A stretch of 64,000 nt of DNA from Roseibacillus sp. (GTDB taxonomy: Bacteria; Verrucomicrobiota; Verrucomicrobiia; Verrucomicrobiales; Akkermansiaceae). The position numbers were made by a program, and so were the translations under genes. Where the stretch lies: the NCBI GenBank assembly GCA_028821775.1, contig JAPKFB010000021.1:1-64000 (forward strand), written 5' to 3'. This document shows positions 8,398 through 18,600 of this stretch, one piece after another (position 1 is the first letter of the stretch; every line of letters starts with the position of its first letter). The notes beneath the pieces are model-generated. The model searched no databases, had not been told where the DNA came from, and saw only the letters and a program-made list of their open reading frames with translations.

Positions 8398-11300
8398 ATG
8401 CAGAAGCAATATTTGCAATTCCGCTCTGATCACGCAGGGTTTTCTTCTCCCCTGACCCCCCCAGCTAAACCAGTGCCTCCCCATCCCCTTGCCTCAGGCT
8501 CCCTTGCCGTTGGCACAGCCCTTGCCCTCACTCTGGCCTTCTCTTCCCCCGTCCACGGCGCTGCCGATTCAGTGGTGGTCTTCAATGAGATTCACTACCA
8601 CCCGGCGGACGAGGCCAACGAGACGGAGTGGATCGAGTTCCACAGCCTGCACGGGGTGGACGTCGACATTTCAGGTTGGCAACTGCGTGGCGGCGTGGAC
8701 TTCGATTTCGCCGAAGGCACGATCTTCCCTGGACACGGCTTCCTCATTGTGGCGGCCAATCCCAACCACGCCAGCCTCTCCGGACTCAACGCCCTCGGCC
8801 CCTTCACCGGCAAGCTCGCCAACAATGGCGAAGCCCTGCGACTGGAGAACCGGAACGATCGCGTGATGGATCGCGTCTCCTATGGCGACGATGCCGACTG
8901 GCCCGCCGGCCCGGATGGCTCGGGGGCCACCCTGGTCAAACTCAACCAGAACTCCTCCCTCTCCCGTCCCTCGAACTGGGCCTCCAGTCCGGAAGTGGGC
9001 GGCTCCCCGGGCACAACCAACTTCCCGGTCGCGGGCCAACTTCCCACCCAACACGATCTCATCGATCTCGGCGACACTTGGAAGTTCCGCGATGCCAACT
9101 CCGCCCCGCCCGCCAACTGGAAGGACCCCTCCTTCAATGATGCCGATTGGCAATCGGGACCGGGCGCCCTCTACGCGGGGTCCTTCAACAATCCCGCCCC
9201 GACCAACCCGCTCAGCATTCCCAGCGGCTTGGTTGGCTACTGGAACTTCAACAACAACGTGCGGGATCGCTCCGGAGAGGCCAACCACGGATCGCTCCAG
9301 GGGGCCAGCTACTCCAACGACAGCCCCCTCGTCGGAGGCCAGGCCCTCGATTTCAGCGGCAACTCTCAACATGTCCTCGTGGCAGCGGACTCCTCCCTCA
9401 ATTCCAACCCCTTCACGATCTCCTTCTACATGAAGGATCGCGGACAAGGCGGCAACGTGAACCGCCTCATGAGCCGCCAGAATGATCGCTTCGAACTCGG
9501 GATCGACAAGGTCTTCGGTTCCAACGGACTCGCCTACAACAGTCCGGCCACCGGGTGGAACACCTCCTCCGCCGTGCCCGCGCTCAATACCTGGCAACAT
9601 GTCGCCTACGTGGTCACCAGTTCGACGATGACGATCTATGTCGATGGCGTGGTGGCCCATGGCCCGGCGACCTTCAACGCGTCTCCCACTGGATTCATTC
9701 ACATCGGCAACCGGCACAACAATGCGGAGGGCTTCAACGGGCTCATGGATGAGGTGGCGATGTGGAATCGCGCCTTGAGCGCCGCCGAAGTCGCCAGCCT
9801 GAGCGGCGGGTCTTCCCTGCCCCCCCTGACCACCGAGCTCGCCCTCGGATCTCCCACTCACTACTTCCGTCACCAGTTTCAATTCAACGGGGCGCCCTCG
9901 CGCACTTCGCTCTCCTTCCAGCCCATCTTTGATGACGGAGCGGTGGTCTATCTCAACGGGGTGGAGGTTTACCGGGAGAACATGCCGGGAGGCGCCATCG
10001 CGCACGGCACCTTCGCCACCTCCGAAGTAAGCGAGCCCACCTTCACCACTCCGCCCGTCAACCTGCCGGGGAGCAGCCTGCTCAATGGCACCAACGTACT
10101 CGCGATCGAGGTTCACCAGGATGACGGAGCGAGTCCCGACATGATTTTCGGCACCACCCTCGACGCCATCGAACAGGCCGCCCCTCCCTTCGAGTTCACC
10201 CCCACCCTGGCCTTCAATGAGATTTCCGCTTCGGGCACGAGCCCGTTTCAAATCGAGATCCGCAACGTCGGAGACAGCGCCCTCAATCTCACCGGATACA
10301 GCATTGGACTTTCGACCGGGGAATCCTTCGCCCTTCCCCCCCAGCCCCTCAACCCGGGGGAGGTGCTCGCCCTCGACGAAAGCGCGCTCGGTTTCATCCC
10401 CACCGACGGCAATCGACTCTTTCTCTACGGAGGCGGCGGGGCGGAAGTCGTCGATGCCCGCGAAGTGACCAACCGCTTGCGGGGCCTCTCGGAGAGTCAA
10501 TGGCTCTACCCCAAGACGCCTACCTTCGGTTCCGCCAACTCGTTTTCGTTCGAGAACGACCTCGTGATCAACGAGATCATGTTCAATGCCCCCGGCCTTT
10601 CCGCAGTTCCGGGCACCTCGGCCACCTACCAAAACATCACTCTTTCCGCCTACAACAGCACCTGGCGATACAACGAGTCGGGAGATAACCTGGGATCCAA
10701 TTGGGCCACCGTCTCCCATTCCATCGGCGGGAACTGGCAATCAGGAGCGGGCATCCTCGCCTTCGAACCGCACGGTACCGCCATCCCGATCGGCACCACG
10801 CTCACCAAACCCAGCGACAACAATCCCTACGTCATCACCTACTACTTCGAAACCGAGTTCACCCTCACCGCCCAGCAACTCGCAGACATCGACGAGGTCG
10901 TGATCAATCACCTCATTGATGACGGCGCGGTCTTCTATCTCAATGGTGTGGAATTCGATCGCTACGGCATCCCTCCGGGAGTGGTCAGTTCCTCCACCAC
11001 CGCAAACCGCGGAGGAGAATCCTCCCTCGACGGTCCCCTCACTCTTCCTCCCAACCTTTTGCAGGTCGGAAGCAATCGTCTTTCCGTGGGCGTGCACCAG
11101 ACTTCGACCGGAAGCAGCGACATTGTCATGGGAGTGGAAATCATCGCTCGTGAGATTCTCACCCCCGCGACTCCAGCAACACCCTTCCGCAATTCTCCCG
11201 AACAGTGGATCGAGATCTACAACAAGGGGAACGACGCCATCAACCTGAGCGGCTGGGAATTCTCCGAGGGCATCCGCTTTACCTTCCCGGATCAACTGAT

Positions 11301-14300
11301 GATCGGTCCCGACGAGTATCTCGTGGTGGTGGGCGACCTCGCCACTTTCACGACCAAGTATCCCACCGTGGTGGTGGCAGGCGAGTTCAACGGCAATCTC
11401 TCCCGCAAAGGAGAGCGCATTCGCCTCCGCGACGCCTCCAAAAACATCGCCGACGAAGTTCGCTTCTTCGATGGCGGACGCTGGCCGGACTTTGCAGATG
11501 GGGGCGGCTCCAGTCTCGAACTGCGCGATGTGGAGGCCGACAACAACTCCGCCGATGCGTGGGCCGCGAGCAATGAGAGCAGTTCCGGATCCTGGCAAAC
11601 CTTCACCTATCGCGGGCGAGGCTCCAACGAGGGCAATGACCCGACCCTCTATCACGAGTTCATCTTCGGTCTGCACGACCAGGGCACGGTCCTGATCGAC
11701 GACGTCAGTGTGGTGGAGGCTCCCGATGGGGCCGCCCGCGAACTGATCCAGAATGGAGATTTCGAGAATGGAACCACCGACAAGTGGCGCCTGCTCGGAA
11801 CCCATCGCCACTACGAAGTCATTCCCGATCCCGACAACGCCGGCAATCAAGTCCTCCGGGTCCGTGCCACCGGCTACACCGAACACCTGAGCAATCACGT
11901 CGAAACCACCTTCCGCAACAACGGAAGCTACGTGACCACCAGCAGCAGCCAGACCTACGAAATCTCCTTCCGCGCCCGCTGGATGGGCGGGTCCGATCAA
12001 CTCAACACCCGCCTCTACTTCAACCGTCTGGCCCGCACCCACATTCTGCCCCACGCCGAAAGCTACGGCACTCCGGGCGCGCCCAACTCGGTCGCGCAGA
12101 ACAACATCGCCCCCACCTACCAAGGCCTGACCCATCAGCCCGCGGTACCGGAAGCGGGACAACCCTGCGTGGTGACGGTCAACCCCTCCGATCCGGATGG
12201 CGTCACCGGACTCACCCTGCGCTATGCGGTCAATGGCGGGGCCTTCAACAGCTCCGCGATGGTTGCTCTCGCCGATGGCCGATGGAGCGGCGGCATCCCG
12301 GGACAATCAGGCAGTGCCAAAGTGCAATTCTATATCGAAGCCACCGACGGACTTGGCGCCACCTCCCACTTTCCGGCCGCCGGTCCCGACTCCCGGGCGC
12401 TCATCCCCTGGCAGGATGGCCAGGCCGACCTCGACTACGGCGATTGCCAGCCCAACAACGTCCGCATCGTGATGACCACCGCCGATAGCGACCTGCTCCA
12501 CCTCAACACCGCCTACATGAGCAACGATCGCATCGGTTGCACCATCATCTACAATGAGAAGGAGATCACCTACGGTGCCGGCATCCGCCTCAAGGGCAGC
12601 GAACACGGACGGAACAAGAACGTCCGGGTGGGCTGGAACATCCGCTTTCCGAATGACCAACTGTTCCTGGGAGCACACCGCACGATCGCGATCGACCGCT
12701 CCGGGGCCGGCAACCAGTTCAGCCAGAAGGAAATCCTGGTCAAGCACGCCATCAACCACGCCGGCGGCATCCCGGGCATGGAGGACGACCTGATCCGGGT
12801 CATCGCCCCGCGCAGCCAACACACCAGCTCCGCGATGCTCCTCAAGTCGCGCTTCGACAACGAGTGGCTCGACAACATTTACCAGGACGGTGGCGACGGA
12901 CGCATGTTCGAGTTCGAACTCATCTACCATATGTCGGGAACCACCGGCGGTCCGGAAGGGCTCAAGCTCACCCAGGACGGCGGCACCAGTGGGGTGAGCG
13001 TGCGCAGCCTGGGCAGCGAGCAGGAACTCTACCGCTGGCACTGGCTCAACAAGAACAACCGCGATGCCGACGACTACGAGGGACTGATGGCGGCGGTCAC
13101 CGCGATCGGACAATCCTCGGGCGGACAGTTTCACGCCGACACCCAGGCCCTCCTCGATGTCGACCAGTGGCTGCGCAGCTTTGCGATTCAGAATCTCTTC
13201 GGGATCGGGGACAACTACAGCGCCGGCTCGGGACACAACGCCATCATCTACCAGCGCCCCGAAGACGGAAAGTTCCTCCTCTTTCCCTGGGACATGGACT
13301 TCACCTTCAGTGGGAACTCCCGGGCCACCGGCAATGGCGACCTGAACAAGATGTTGAGCGACCCCGGCAACAAGCATGCCTACTACGGTCACCTGCACGA
13401 CATCATCAGCACCACCTTCAACACCGGATACATGACTTATTGGGCGCAGCATTACTCGTGCTTTCTCCCCACCGAAAGCCTCACCGGCTTCCTCAACAAC
13501 ATCAATAGCGGTGCCGCCAGCGTGACCAATTCGATCAACTCGGCGGTGAGCAATGTCCCCTACCGTATCAACACCAGCAACGGACAATCGACTTCCAATT
13601 CGTTCCTCGCCGTGCAGGGCGACGGCTGGGTCAACGTGCGCGAGATCCGCGCGGTCGGATCCAGTAGCCCACTCGACCTCGTTTGGATCGACGACAACAC
13701 CTGGCAAGTCCAGCTCCCCGTTCTCCCCGGAGCAAATTTCGTCACCCTGGAGGCCTACGACCTGCAGGGCCAGTTGATCGGCACCGACACCGTGAGCTAC
13801 ACCGGGACCGGTACGATCGTCCCTGCCAGCGCGGACAACCTTGTGATCTCGGAAATCATGTACCACCCGTCCTCCCCCAGTCAGGCCGAGTTGACCGCCG
13901 GCTTCACGGACCAGGACGACTTCGAATTCCTCGAACTGCTCAACATCAGCACCGACCCCATCACCTTGACCGGTCTCGACTTCAGCAATGGAATCACCTT
14001 CGCCTTCGGGTCCAGTACCATCGCTCCCGGCGGGCGGGCGCTCCTGGTGGGAAACCAAGCGGGCTTCCAGGCGCGCTACGGAGGAGGCCGCCCGGTGATC
14101 GGGCATTACCAACTCGCGGACGCGAACAAGCTCAGCAATGGTGGCGAGCAACTCACCTTGCACGACTCCATCGGCGCCCTCATCAGGGACTTCACTTACG
14201 ACGACAAGCTCCCCTGGCCGGTGAGCGCGGACGGGAGCGGCCACTCGCTGGTCCTGCGCTGTCCGGAAGCCAATCCCGATCACAGCCTCGCGATCAACTG

Positions 14301-14736
14301 GCTCCCAAGTGCCACGGTGGGAGGAACACCGGGCACGGAGGACGGAGTCCTCTTCGCCAACTGGCGTGCCGCCCACGGAGTGACCGGCCAGGCAACCAAT
14401 GACGATGACCTCGATCAGCTGAGCAACCTCCTGGAATACGGTTTCGGCACCGATCCGCTCGATCCCTCGAGCGCCGGACCGACCGCTTCCCTGATCACCG
14501 ACAGCGGCGGCGATTATCTCGCCCTCGCGGTCACTCGCAGTCTCACGGCCACCGACATTCTCTTCTACCCGGAGATCTCCGATGACCTTGTCACCTGGTC
14601 TTCTGATCCGCTTGAGATCACCCTCTTTTCTTCCCTCAACAATGGCGACGGGACCGTCACCGAGGTCTACCGCAGCACCACCCTCAGCGCCTCCCTCACC
14701 CGTCAGTTCATACGGATTGTGGTGGAAATGAAATAA
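8398..14736 (+). CDS. Giant secreted lamin-tail/LamG/CotH-kinase protein
   Basis: I chose the ATG at 8398 (2112 residues), preceded by a GGGAGGGGG ribosome-binding site; the frame also has an upstream GTG at 8281 overlapping the regulator's stop, but that adds an unlikely Arg-rich leader. A hydrophobic signal segment ends at SSPVHGAA. Approximate domains are LTD (60-180), LamG/ConA-like (277-468), a jelly-roll with IFDDGAVVYLNGVE (490-590, echoed about 830), LTDs near 604, 721 and 935, CotH-kinase-like (1350-1700) with IRLKGSEHG and FPWDMDFTF, and a C-terminal LTD (1815-1980). No PEP-CTERM tail is visible. Selenoprotein candidate 1 follows on the same strand. Confidence 0.87.
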   Translation: MQKQYLQFRSDHAGFSSPLTPPAKPVPPHPLASGSLAVGTALALTLAFSSPVHGAADSVVVFNEIHYHPADEANETEWIEFHSLHGVDVDISGWQLRGGVDFDFAEGTIFPGHGFLIVAANPNHASLSGLNALGPFTGKLANNGEALRLENRNDRVMDRVSYGDDADWPAGPDGSGATLVKLNQNSSLSRPSNWASSPEVGGSPGTTNFPVAGQLPTQHDLIDLGDTWKFRDANSAPPANWKDPSFNDADWQSGPGALYAGSFNNPAPTNPLSIPSGLVGYWNFNNNVRDRSGEANHGSLQGASYSNDSPLVGGQALDFSGNSQHVLVAADSSLNSNPFTISFYMKDRGQGGNVNRLMSRQNDRFELGIDKVFGSNGLAYNSPATGWNTSSAVPALNTWQHVAYVVTSSTMTIYVDGVVAHGPATFNASPTGFIHIGNRHNNAEGFNGLMDEVAMWNRALSAAEVASLSGGSSLPPLTTELALGSPTHYFRHQFQFNGAPSRTSLSFQPIFDDGAVVYLNGVEVYRENMPGGAIAHGTFATSEVSEPTFTTPPVNLPGSSLLNGTNVLAIEVHQDDGASPDMIFGTTLDAIEQAAPPFEFTPTLAFNEISASGTSPFQIEIRNVGDSALNLTGYSIGLSTGESFALPPQPLNPGEVLALDESALGFIPTDGNRLFLYGGGGAEVVDAREVTNRLRGLSESQWLYPKTPTFGSANSFSFENDLVINEIMFNAPGLSAVPGTSATYQNITLSAYNSTWRYNESGDNLGSNWATVSHSIGGNWQSGAGILAFEPHGTAIPIGTTLTKPSDNNPYVITYYFETEFTLTAQQLADIDEVVINHLIDDGAVFYLNGVEFDRYGIPPGVVSSSTTANRGGESSLDGPLTLPPNLLQVGSNRLSVGVHQTSTGSSDIVMGVEIIAREILTPATPATPFRNSPEQWIEIYNKGNDAINLSGWEFSEGIRFTFPDQLMIGPDEYLVVVGDLATFTTKYPTVVVAGEFNGNLSRKGERIRLRDASKNIADEVRFFDGGRWPDFADGGGSSLELRDVEADNNSADAWAASNESSSGSWQTFTYRGRGSNEGNDPTLYHEFIFGLHDQGTVLIDDVSVVEAPDGAARELIQNGDFENGTTDKWRLLGTHRHYEVIPDPDNAGNQVLRVRATGYTEHLSNHVETTFRNNGSYVTTSSSQTYEISFRARWMGGSDQLNTRLYFNRLARTHILPHAESYGTPGAPNSVAQNNIAPTYQGLTHQPAVPEAGQPCVVTVNPSDPDGVTGLTLRYAVNGGAFNSSAMVALADGRWSGGIPGQSGSAKVQFYIEATDGLGATSHFPAAGPDSRALIPWQDGQADLDYGDCQPNNVRIVMTTADSDLLHLNTAYMSNDRIGCTIIYNEKEITYGAGIRLKGSEHGRNKNVRVGWNIRFPNDQLFLGAHRTIAIDRSGAGNQFSQKEILVKHAINHAGGIPGMEDDLIRVIAPRSQHTSSAMLLKSRFDNEWLDNIYQDGGDGRMFEFELIYHMSGTTGGPEGLKLTQDGGTSGVSVRSLGSEQELYRWHWLNKNNRDADDYEGLMAAVTAIGQSSGGQFHADTQALLDVDQWLRSFAIQNLFGIGDNYSAGSGHNAIIYQRPEDGKFLLFPWDMDFTFSGNSRATGNGDLNKMLSDPGNKHAYYGHLHDIISTTFNTGYMTYWAQHYSCFLPTESLTGFLNNINSGAASVTNSINSAVSNVPYRINTSNGQSTSNSFLAVQGDGWVNVREIRAVGSSSPLDLVWIDDNTWQVQLPVLPGANFVTLEAYDLQGQLIGTDTVSYTGTGTIVPASADNLVISEIMYHPSSPSQAELTAGFTDQDDFEFLELLNISTDPITLTGLDFSNGITFAFGSSTIAPGGRALLVGNQAGFQARYGGGRPVIGHYQLADANKLSNGGEQLTLHDSIGALIRDFTYDDKLPWPVSADGSGHSLVLRCPEANPDHSLAINWLPSATVGGTPGTEDGVLFANWRAAHGVTGQATNDDDLDQLSNLLEYGFGTDPLDPSSAGPTASLITDSGGDYLALAVTRSLTATDILFYPEISDDLVTWSSDPLEITLFSSLNNGDGTVTEVYRSTTLSASLTRQFIRIVVEMK

Positions 14737-14803
14737 TCCGCACTCTCTCCCGAGTTCCCTGCTCCTGGCCGGGATCAGGTTGAGGGCATGTCGGAGGTTG
14801 CTG

Positions 14804-14820
14804 CGACCCCTCCGGGGTCG
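14804..14820. other. GC-rich hairpin in the intergenic region
   Basis: CGACCCC and GGGGTCG form a perfect 7-bp stem with a TCC loop between the CotH giant and selenoprotein candidate 1. There is no U-tract, so it is not a standard intrinsic terminator. It may belong to a dispersed REP-like repeat. Confidence 0.35.
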
Positions 14821-14964
14821 GGGACTTACGACCAACTCGCAGACCCGGGGTGTCACGTTGCTTCCGTCGTCACTTCGTTACGCCGTGACAGACCACTCCG
14901 CGCAACCTCGCGTCACAAACACTCGGGGGCTTTCATGTCGCTGGGGAGATGTTAGAGATCTACC

Positions 14965-17900
14965 GTGATCTCACCGAATCCTGTGATCCTCCGCTTCGCG
15001 CTCATGGCAGTCGTGGGCTCGCTCTTCGTCGGGTGTGGCGAGTCCAAGAAGGAGTCTGGTCCCGCAAAACCGAAAATGAACGCTCCCAACGAGTTGCTGC
15101 AGGTTTCCGCCACCGCTCTTGAGCGCGATGAACGCCCGACGACATCCGACCAGGCGCCGGCCGGCGGCGGGACCTCGGAGATCGGCATTGAGGCGACCGG
15201 GGCCCCCACCGCGGCTGATCATGAAGCCGCCAAGCTGAACCCCGATCATTCCGGGTGGGACTCGGAAGACCGCAACACCCTGGCAGCCGAACAACTTCAG
15301 CTCTTGGCCCAACCACTGCCCGCCATCGACTTCAGCGACCTCCTCACGGACAATTTCGAATCCTCCCCTCTCCTTCCCACCACCTCTGAGGAGACCACCC
15401 TGCCGGGCGGCATTGTGATCATCGAAGGGACTTCCTTCACCGCTCCCGGACAAAGTCTGGCCCAGGAACTGGCGCACTTGCGAAATCGAATCGGAAGCGA
15501 TGGCGGGACCACGATACGCTTCAAGCCGGTGGCGGTTGAGATGGGGGGCGGAAAGGGCGGCCCCTTCACGACGGAGGTTCTGGTCGAAGTGGTGGCCCCA
15601 AACACCGGGGGCGCCACGGCCCAAATCGATGCGCGCTGGCACTGCACCTGGACTGGAGAAAGGTCACCGAAGCTGACACGAATTGCGGTGAAAAGTTACC
15701 GCGAAGTGCGTGCGCCCAGCGTCTTCTTTCAGGATGTGACCCGGAGCGTTTTCAGACATTCCCCTTCCTTCGCCCGGCAGATGATGCACGGCATCGGCTA
15801 CTGGGCGAAGCGTTTGACCCGGGTGGACGACATGATGATCACGGGACATCACGGGATTGCGGTCGGGGATCTCAATGGGGACGGCTTGGACGACATCTAT
15901 GCCTGTGACGGCGGCGGGCTTCCCAATCGACTCTACCTCCAGACTGCCGATGGATCCGTCGTTGATTACTCCGCGGCCTCGCAAGTGGACTTCCTGGAGG
16001 ACTCCCGAAGTGCGCTCATCGTGGATCTGGACCAGGACGGGGACCAGGATCTGGTGGTGGCCACCGTCGCCCTGGTCCTCTTTGCGGAAAACGATGGCAC
16101 CGGAACCTTCACCCTGCGGGGCGGACACCCAGGATCACCAAGCCCCTACTCCCTGGCGGCGGCCGACTATGACAACGATGGGGACCTGGACATCTATGTT
16201 ACGAGCTACGGAAGGGGACGCGATGCCAGCTCCGGGGCCCAGGGATTCGAAGCCAGCTCCCCCATTCCCTACAACGATGCCAACAATGGGGGACGAAACA
16301 TCCTCCTCGCCAACCACGGAAAGTTTCGCTTTTCCGATCTCACCCAGTCGGTGGGACTGGACACCAACAACTCGCGCTGGACCTTCGCGGCAGCGTGGGA
16401 AGATTTCGATCAGGACGGAGATGCCGACCTCTACGTGGTGAACGATTTTGGGAGAAACAACCTCTATCGCAATGAGGGAGGACGCTTCAGCGACATCGCC
16501 GCCACGGTTGGGGTGGAAGACATGGCAGGAGGAATGTCGGCCTCCTGGGGAGACAGCAACGGCGATGGCAAGATGGACCTCTATGTCGGAAACATGTTCT
16601 CGGCGGCCGGGAACCGGGTGACTTATCAGAGGAAATTCAACGCCTCGCGCAAGGCGGGCGATACCGCAGAAATGCAACGCATGGCCCGAGGCAACAGCCT
16701 CTTTCACCAGGGATCCGATGGCCTTTTTCGCGATGCGAGCGAGGAGGCGGGAGTCACGATGGGCCGCTGGGCCTGGAGCTCCAGCTTTGTTGATCTGAAC
16801 AATGATGGCTGGGAAGACCTGGTCATTGCCAACGGCTACCTCTCCAATCCCAAGACCGACGACCTCTGAAGTTTCTTCTGGCGACAGGTCGTGTCGCCCT
16901 CACCCGTCACCGAGCAGGACAAGAAGGGGGTCGAACTCTACCGCGCGTCCTGGCAGGCTCTCATGCAACAGGTCCGCAGTGGATCCTCATGGAGTGGGTA
17001 TGAGCGGAACTGCTCATTCCTGAACACCGGCGGACAATTTGCAAGTGCCTCCCATGTGAGTGGTCTTGATCATGCGGATGACGGACGTGGCCTCGCGGTG
17101 ACCGACTGGGACCAGGACGGCGACCTCGACCTCTGGTTTCGAAATCGCACCGCCCCACGTCTGCGCCTCATGCTCAATCAAGCGGCCGACCAAGGCTCTC
17201 GCCGGTTCGTGGCCTTTCGACTGCGTGGCACCAAGGTCAATCGAGATGCCATCGGTGCGGTGGTGGAGTTGCAGCTGGAGGGATCCGACCAGCGCTTGGT
17301 TCGCTCCCTGCGCGCCGGCGAACTCTTCCTTTCCCAATCAAGCAAGTGGGTTCATTTCGGCTTGCCCGCGGATGCGACCGTGAAGAGCGTCAAGGTCCTC
17401 TGGCCTGGAGGCCTGCGAAGCACCTACGACCAGCTCGAAGCAGGAATGCGCTACCTTCTGAAAGAAGGCGAAGCCTCGGCCCAACCGATGCCCTCCACTC
17501 GCAGGGTGACTCTCGAAAGCGCCCCCCTGAAAACAGTGCATCGCTCGACCGGGCAGGCCTCGATCGTCCTTCCCGCCCCCGTGCCCCTCCCCAACACCTC
17601 CTACCTTGACGAGAGTGGAAAAGCCGTGACCCTCACGATCGCGAAGAAGGCGCGCCTCCTGATCCTTTGGTCTGCCGGTTGCCCCCATTGCAAACGGGAA
17701 CTCGCAGGGCTCGCCCGGAATACCGCCGAACTCGAGATCGTGGCCCTCTGCGTTGATGGCCATACGATCGAGGCCCGCAGCTCCGCGAAAACGCTCCTCG
17801 CGGAGATCGGCTTCTCGGGCACCTGGGGGATGATCGGAGCGGAGGCCCTGGAACGGGTGCATGTTCTCCAGGAAGCCCTCTTTGACTTGACCCCGGAATT

Positions 17901-18471
17901 TGCGGTTCCCTTTTCCCTCCTCCTGAAACCGGGCAACGAGATTGTGGCCCTCTATCGGGGAGCTCTCTCCAGCGAGGTGTTGGCTCATGATCTCAGAGTG
18001 GTCGTGACCGCTACCGGTGATGCGCTCCGGAATCTGGCCCCTCCATTTTCAGGGCGCTGGTTCACCAAGCCGGCAGGCCCCGCCTTCCTCCCCAACCTGA
18101 TCGCGCGCCGCATCCAGGCCCGCTACCCCGAAGAGGCCCTCCCCTATCTGCAGCATGCGGCGGAGAAATCCGGAGCGGTTGAAAAAGAACGCTTGATGGA
18201 AGAGCTCGGGCGCCGTCACTTCCAATTGGCGGACAAATATGCCAAGCAGCGACTGAGCGCAAAATCAGATTACCACTATTTGAAATCTCTCGAGGCCGCC
18301 CCCGACAACCCCTCGGTGCACAATGACTATGGCACCTCCCTCGCCCAGCGGGGACTGCTCCATGATGGAGCACGGCACTTCGCGGAAGCACTTCGACTGC
18401 GCCCCAATTTTCCCCTCGCCAAAAAGAATCTGGCGAGAGCACAGGAGCTCCTCAAGCAGTCAGGTCAATGA
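14965..18471 (+). CDS. Putative selenoprotein: FG-GAP / Sec / ASPIC-UnbV / thioredoxin-like / TPR lipoprotein
   Basis: Read through UGA 16867-16869 the gene encodes 1168 residues with Sec635. The GTG start at 14965 gives a lipoprotein signal (FVGC, Cys24). Residues about 300-630 hold FG-GAP/VCBS calcium motifs (DLNGDGLDDIY, DLDQDGDQDL, DYDNDGDLDIY, DSNGDGKMDLY, DLNNDGWEDL). After Sec come SFFWRQVV, GYERNC (Cys683), another VCBS motif (DWDQDGDLDLW), an ASPIC/UnbV region (about 695-800), a TlpA-like thioredoxin domain with CPHC (Cys906/909), and about two TPRs. The two halves share one frame with no gap, and the downstream half alone would lack a signal peptide although the protein is clearly exported. 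UGA decoding is inferred; conservation in the paralogue at 48675-52721 is the main support. The ordinary stop is also UGA, so the code is not globally changed. Confidence 0.82.
16867..16869 (+). other. In-frame UGA, probable selenocysteine codon (Sec635)
   Basis: The UGA interrupts the frame between DDL and SFFWRQVV. The paralogue has UGA at the same position with the same flanks (DDL, SFLWRQV). Codon differences just after it are mostly synonymous (TTC/TTT, CGA/CGG), so the stretch behaves as translated sequence. Confidence 0.8.
16880..16898 (+). promoter_or_regulatory. SECIS-like hairpin
   Basis: GGCGACA pairs perfectly with TGTCGCC (7 bp) around a GGTCG loop. The loop starts 17 nt after the UGA, and its GGUC matches the apical loop I recall for the E. 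coli fdhF SECIS, where the spacing is 18 nt. SelB recognises such loops in bacteria. The hairpin lies inside coding sequence, as bacterial SECIS elements do. Confidence 0.75.
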
Positions 18472-18514
18472 TGCGACCACAGGGATCGACTCCCTCCGCA
18501 ACATCCCTTTGCAG

Positions 18515-18540
18515 AGATCCCGCTGCCACCGGGATCTTTT
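18515..18540 (+). terminator. Rho-independent terminator after selenoprotein candidate 1
   Basis: An 8-bp stem (AGATCCCG/CGGGATCT) with a 7-nt loop runs into TTT, 43 bp after the UGA stop at 18469-18471. Termination here, rather than after 16869, agrees with one transcript covering both halves. Confidence 0.8.
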
Positions 18541-18600
18541 CCACAATCTCATCGTTGTTCGTCTGTTACGGTGCCCGCGACGCTGGTGGTTGCTCTTCAT

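Noticed and set aside
8671-14856. Three long minus-strand frames (up to 849 codons) opposite the second CotH giant
   Set aside because: They are successive antisense shadows of a clearly coding plus strand and show no domain motifs or signal peptides.
16891-18471. A separate gene starting at the GTG at 16891 (and likewise at the ATG 50490 in the paralogue)
   Set aside because: It is in the same frame as the preceding coding region, and the sequence before the putative start (SFxWRQV) is conserved as protein. It lacks a signal peptide although it carries the exported ASPIC/UnbV and thioredoxin-like domains.
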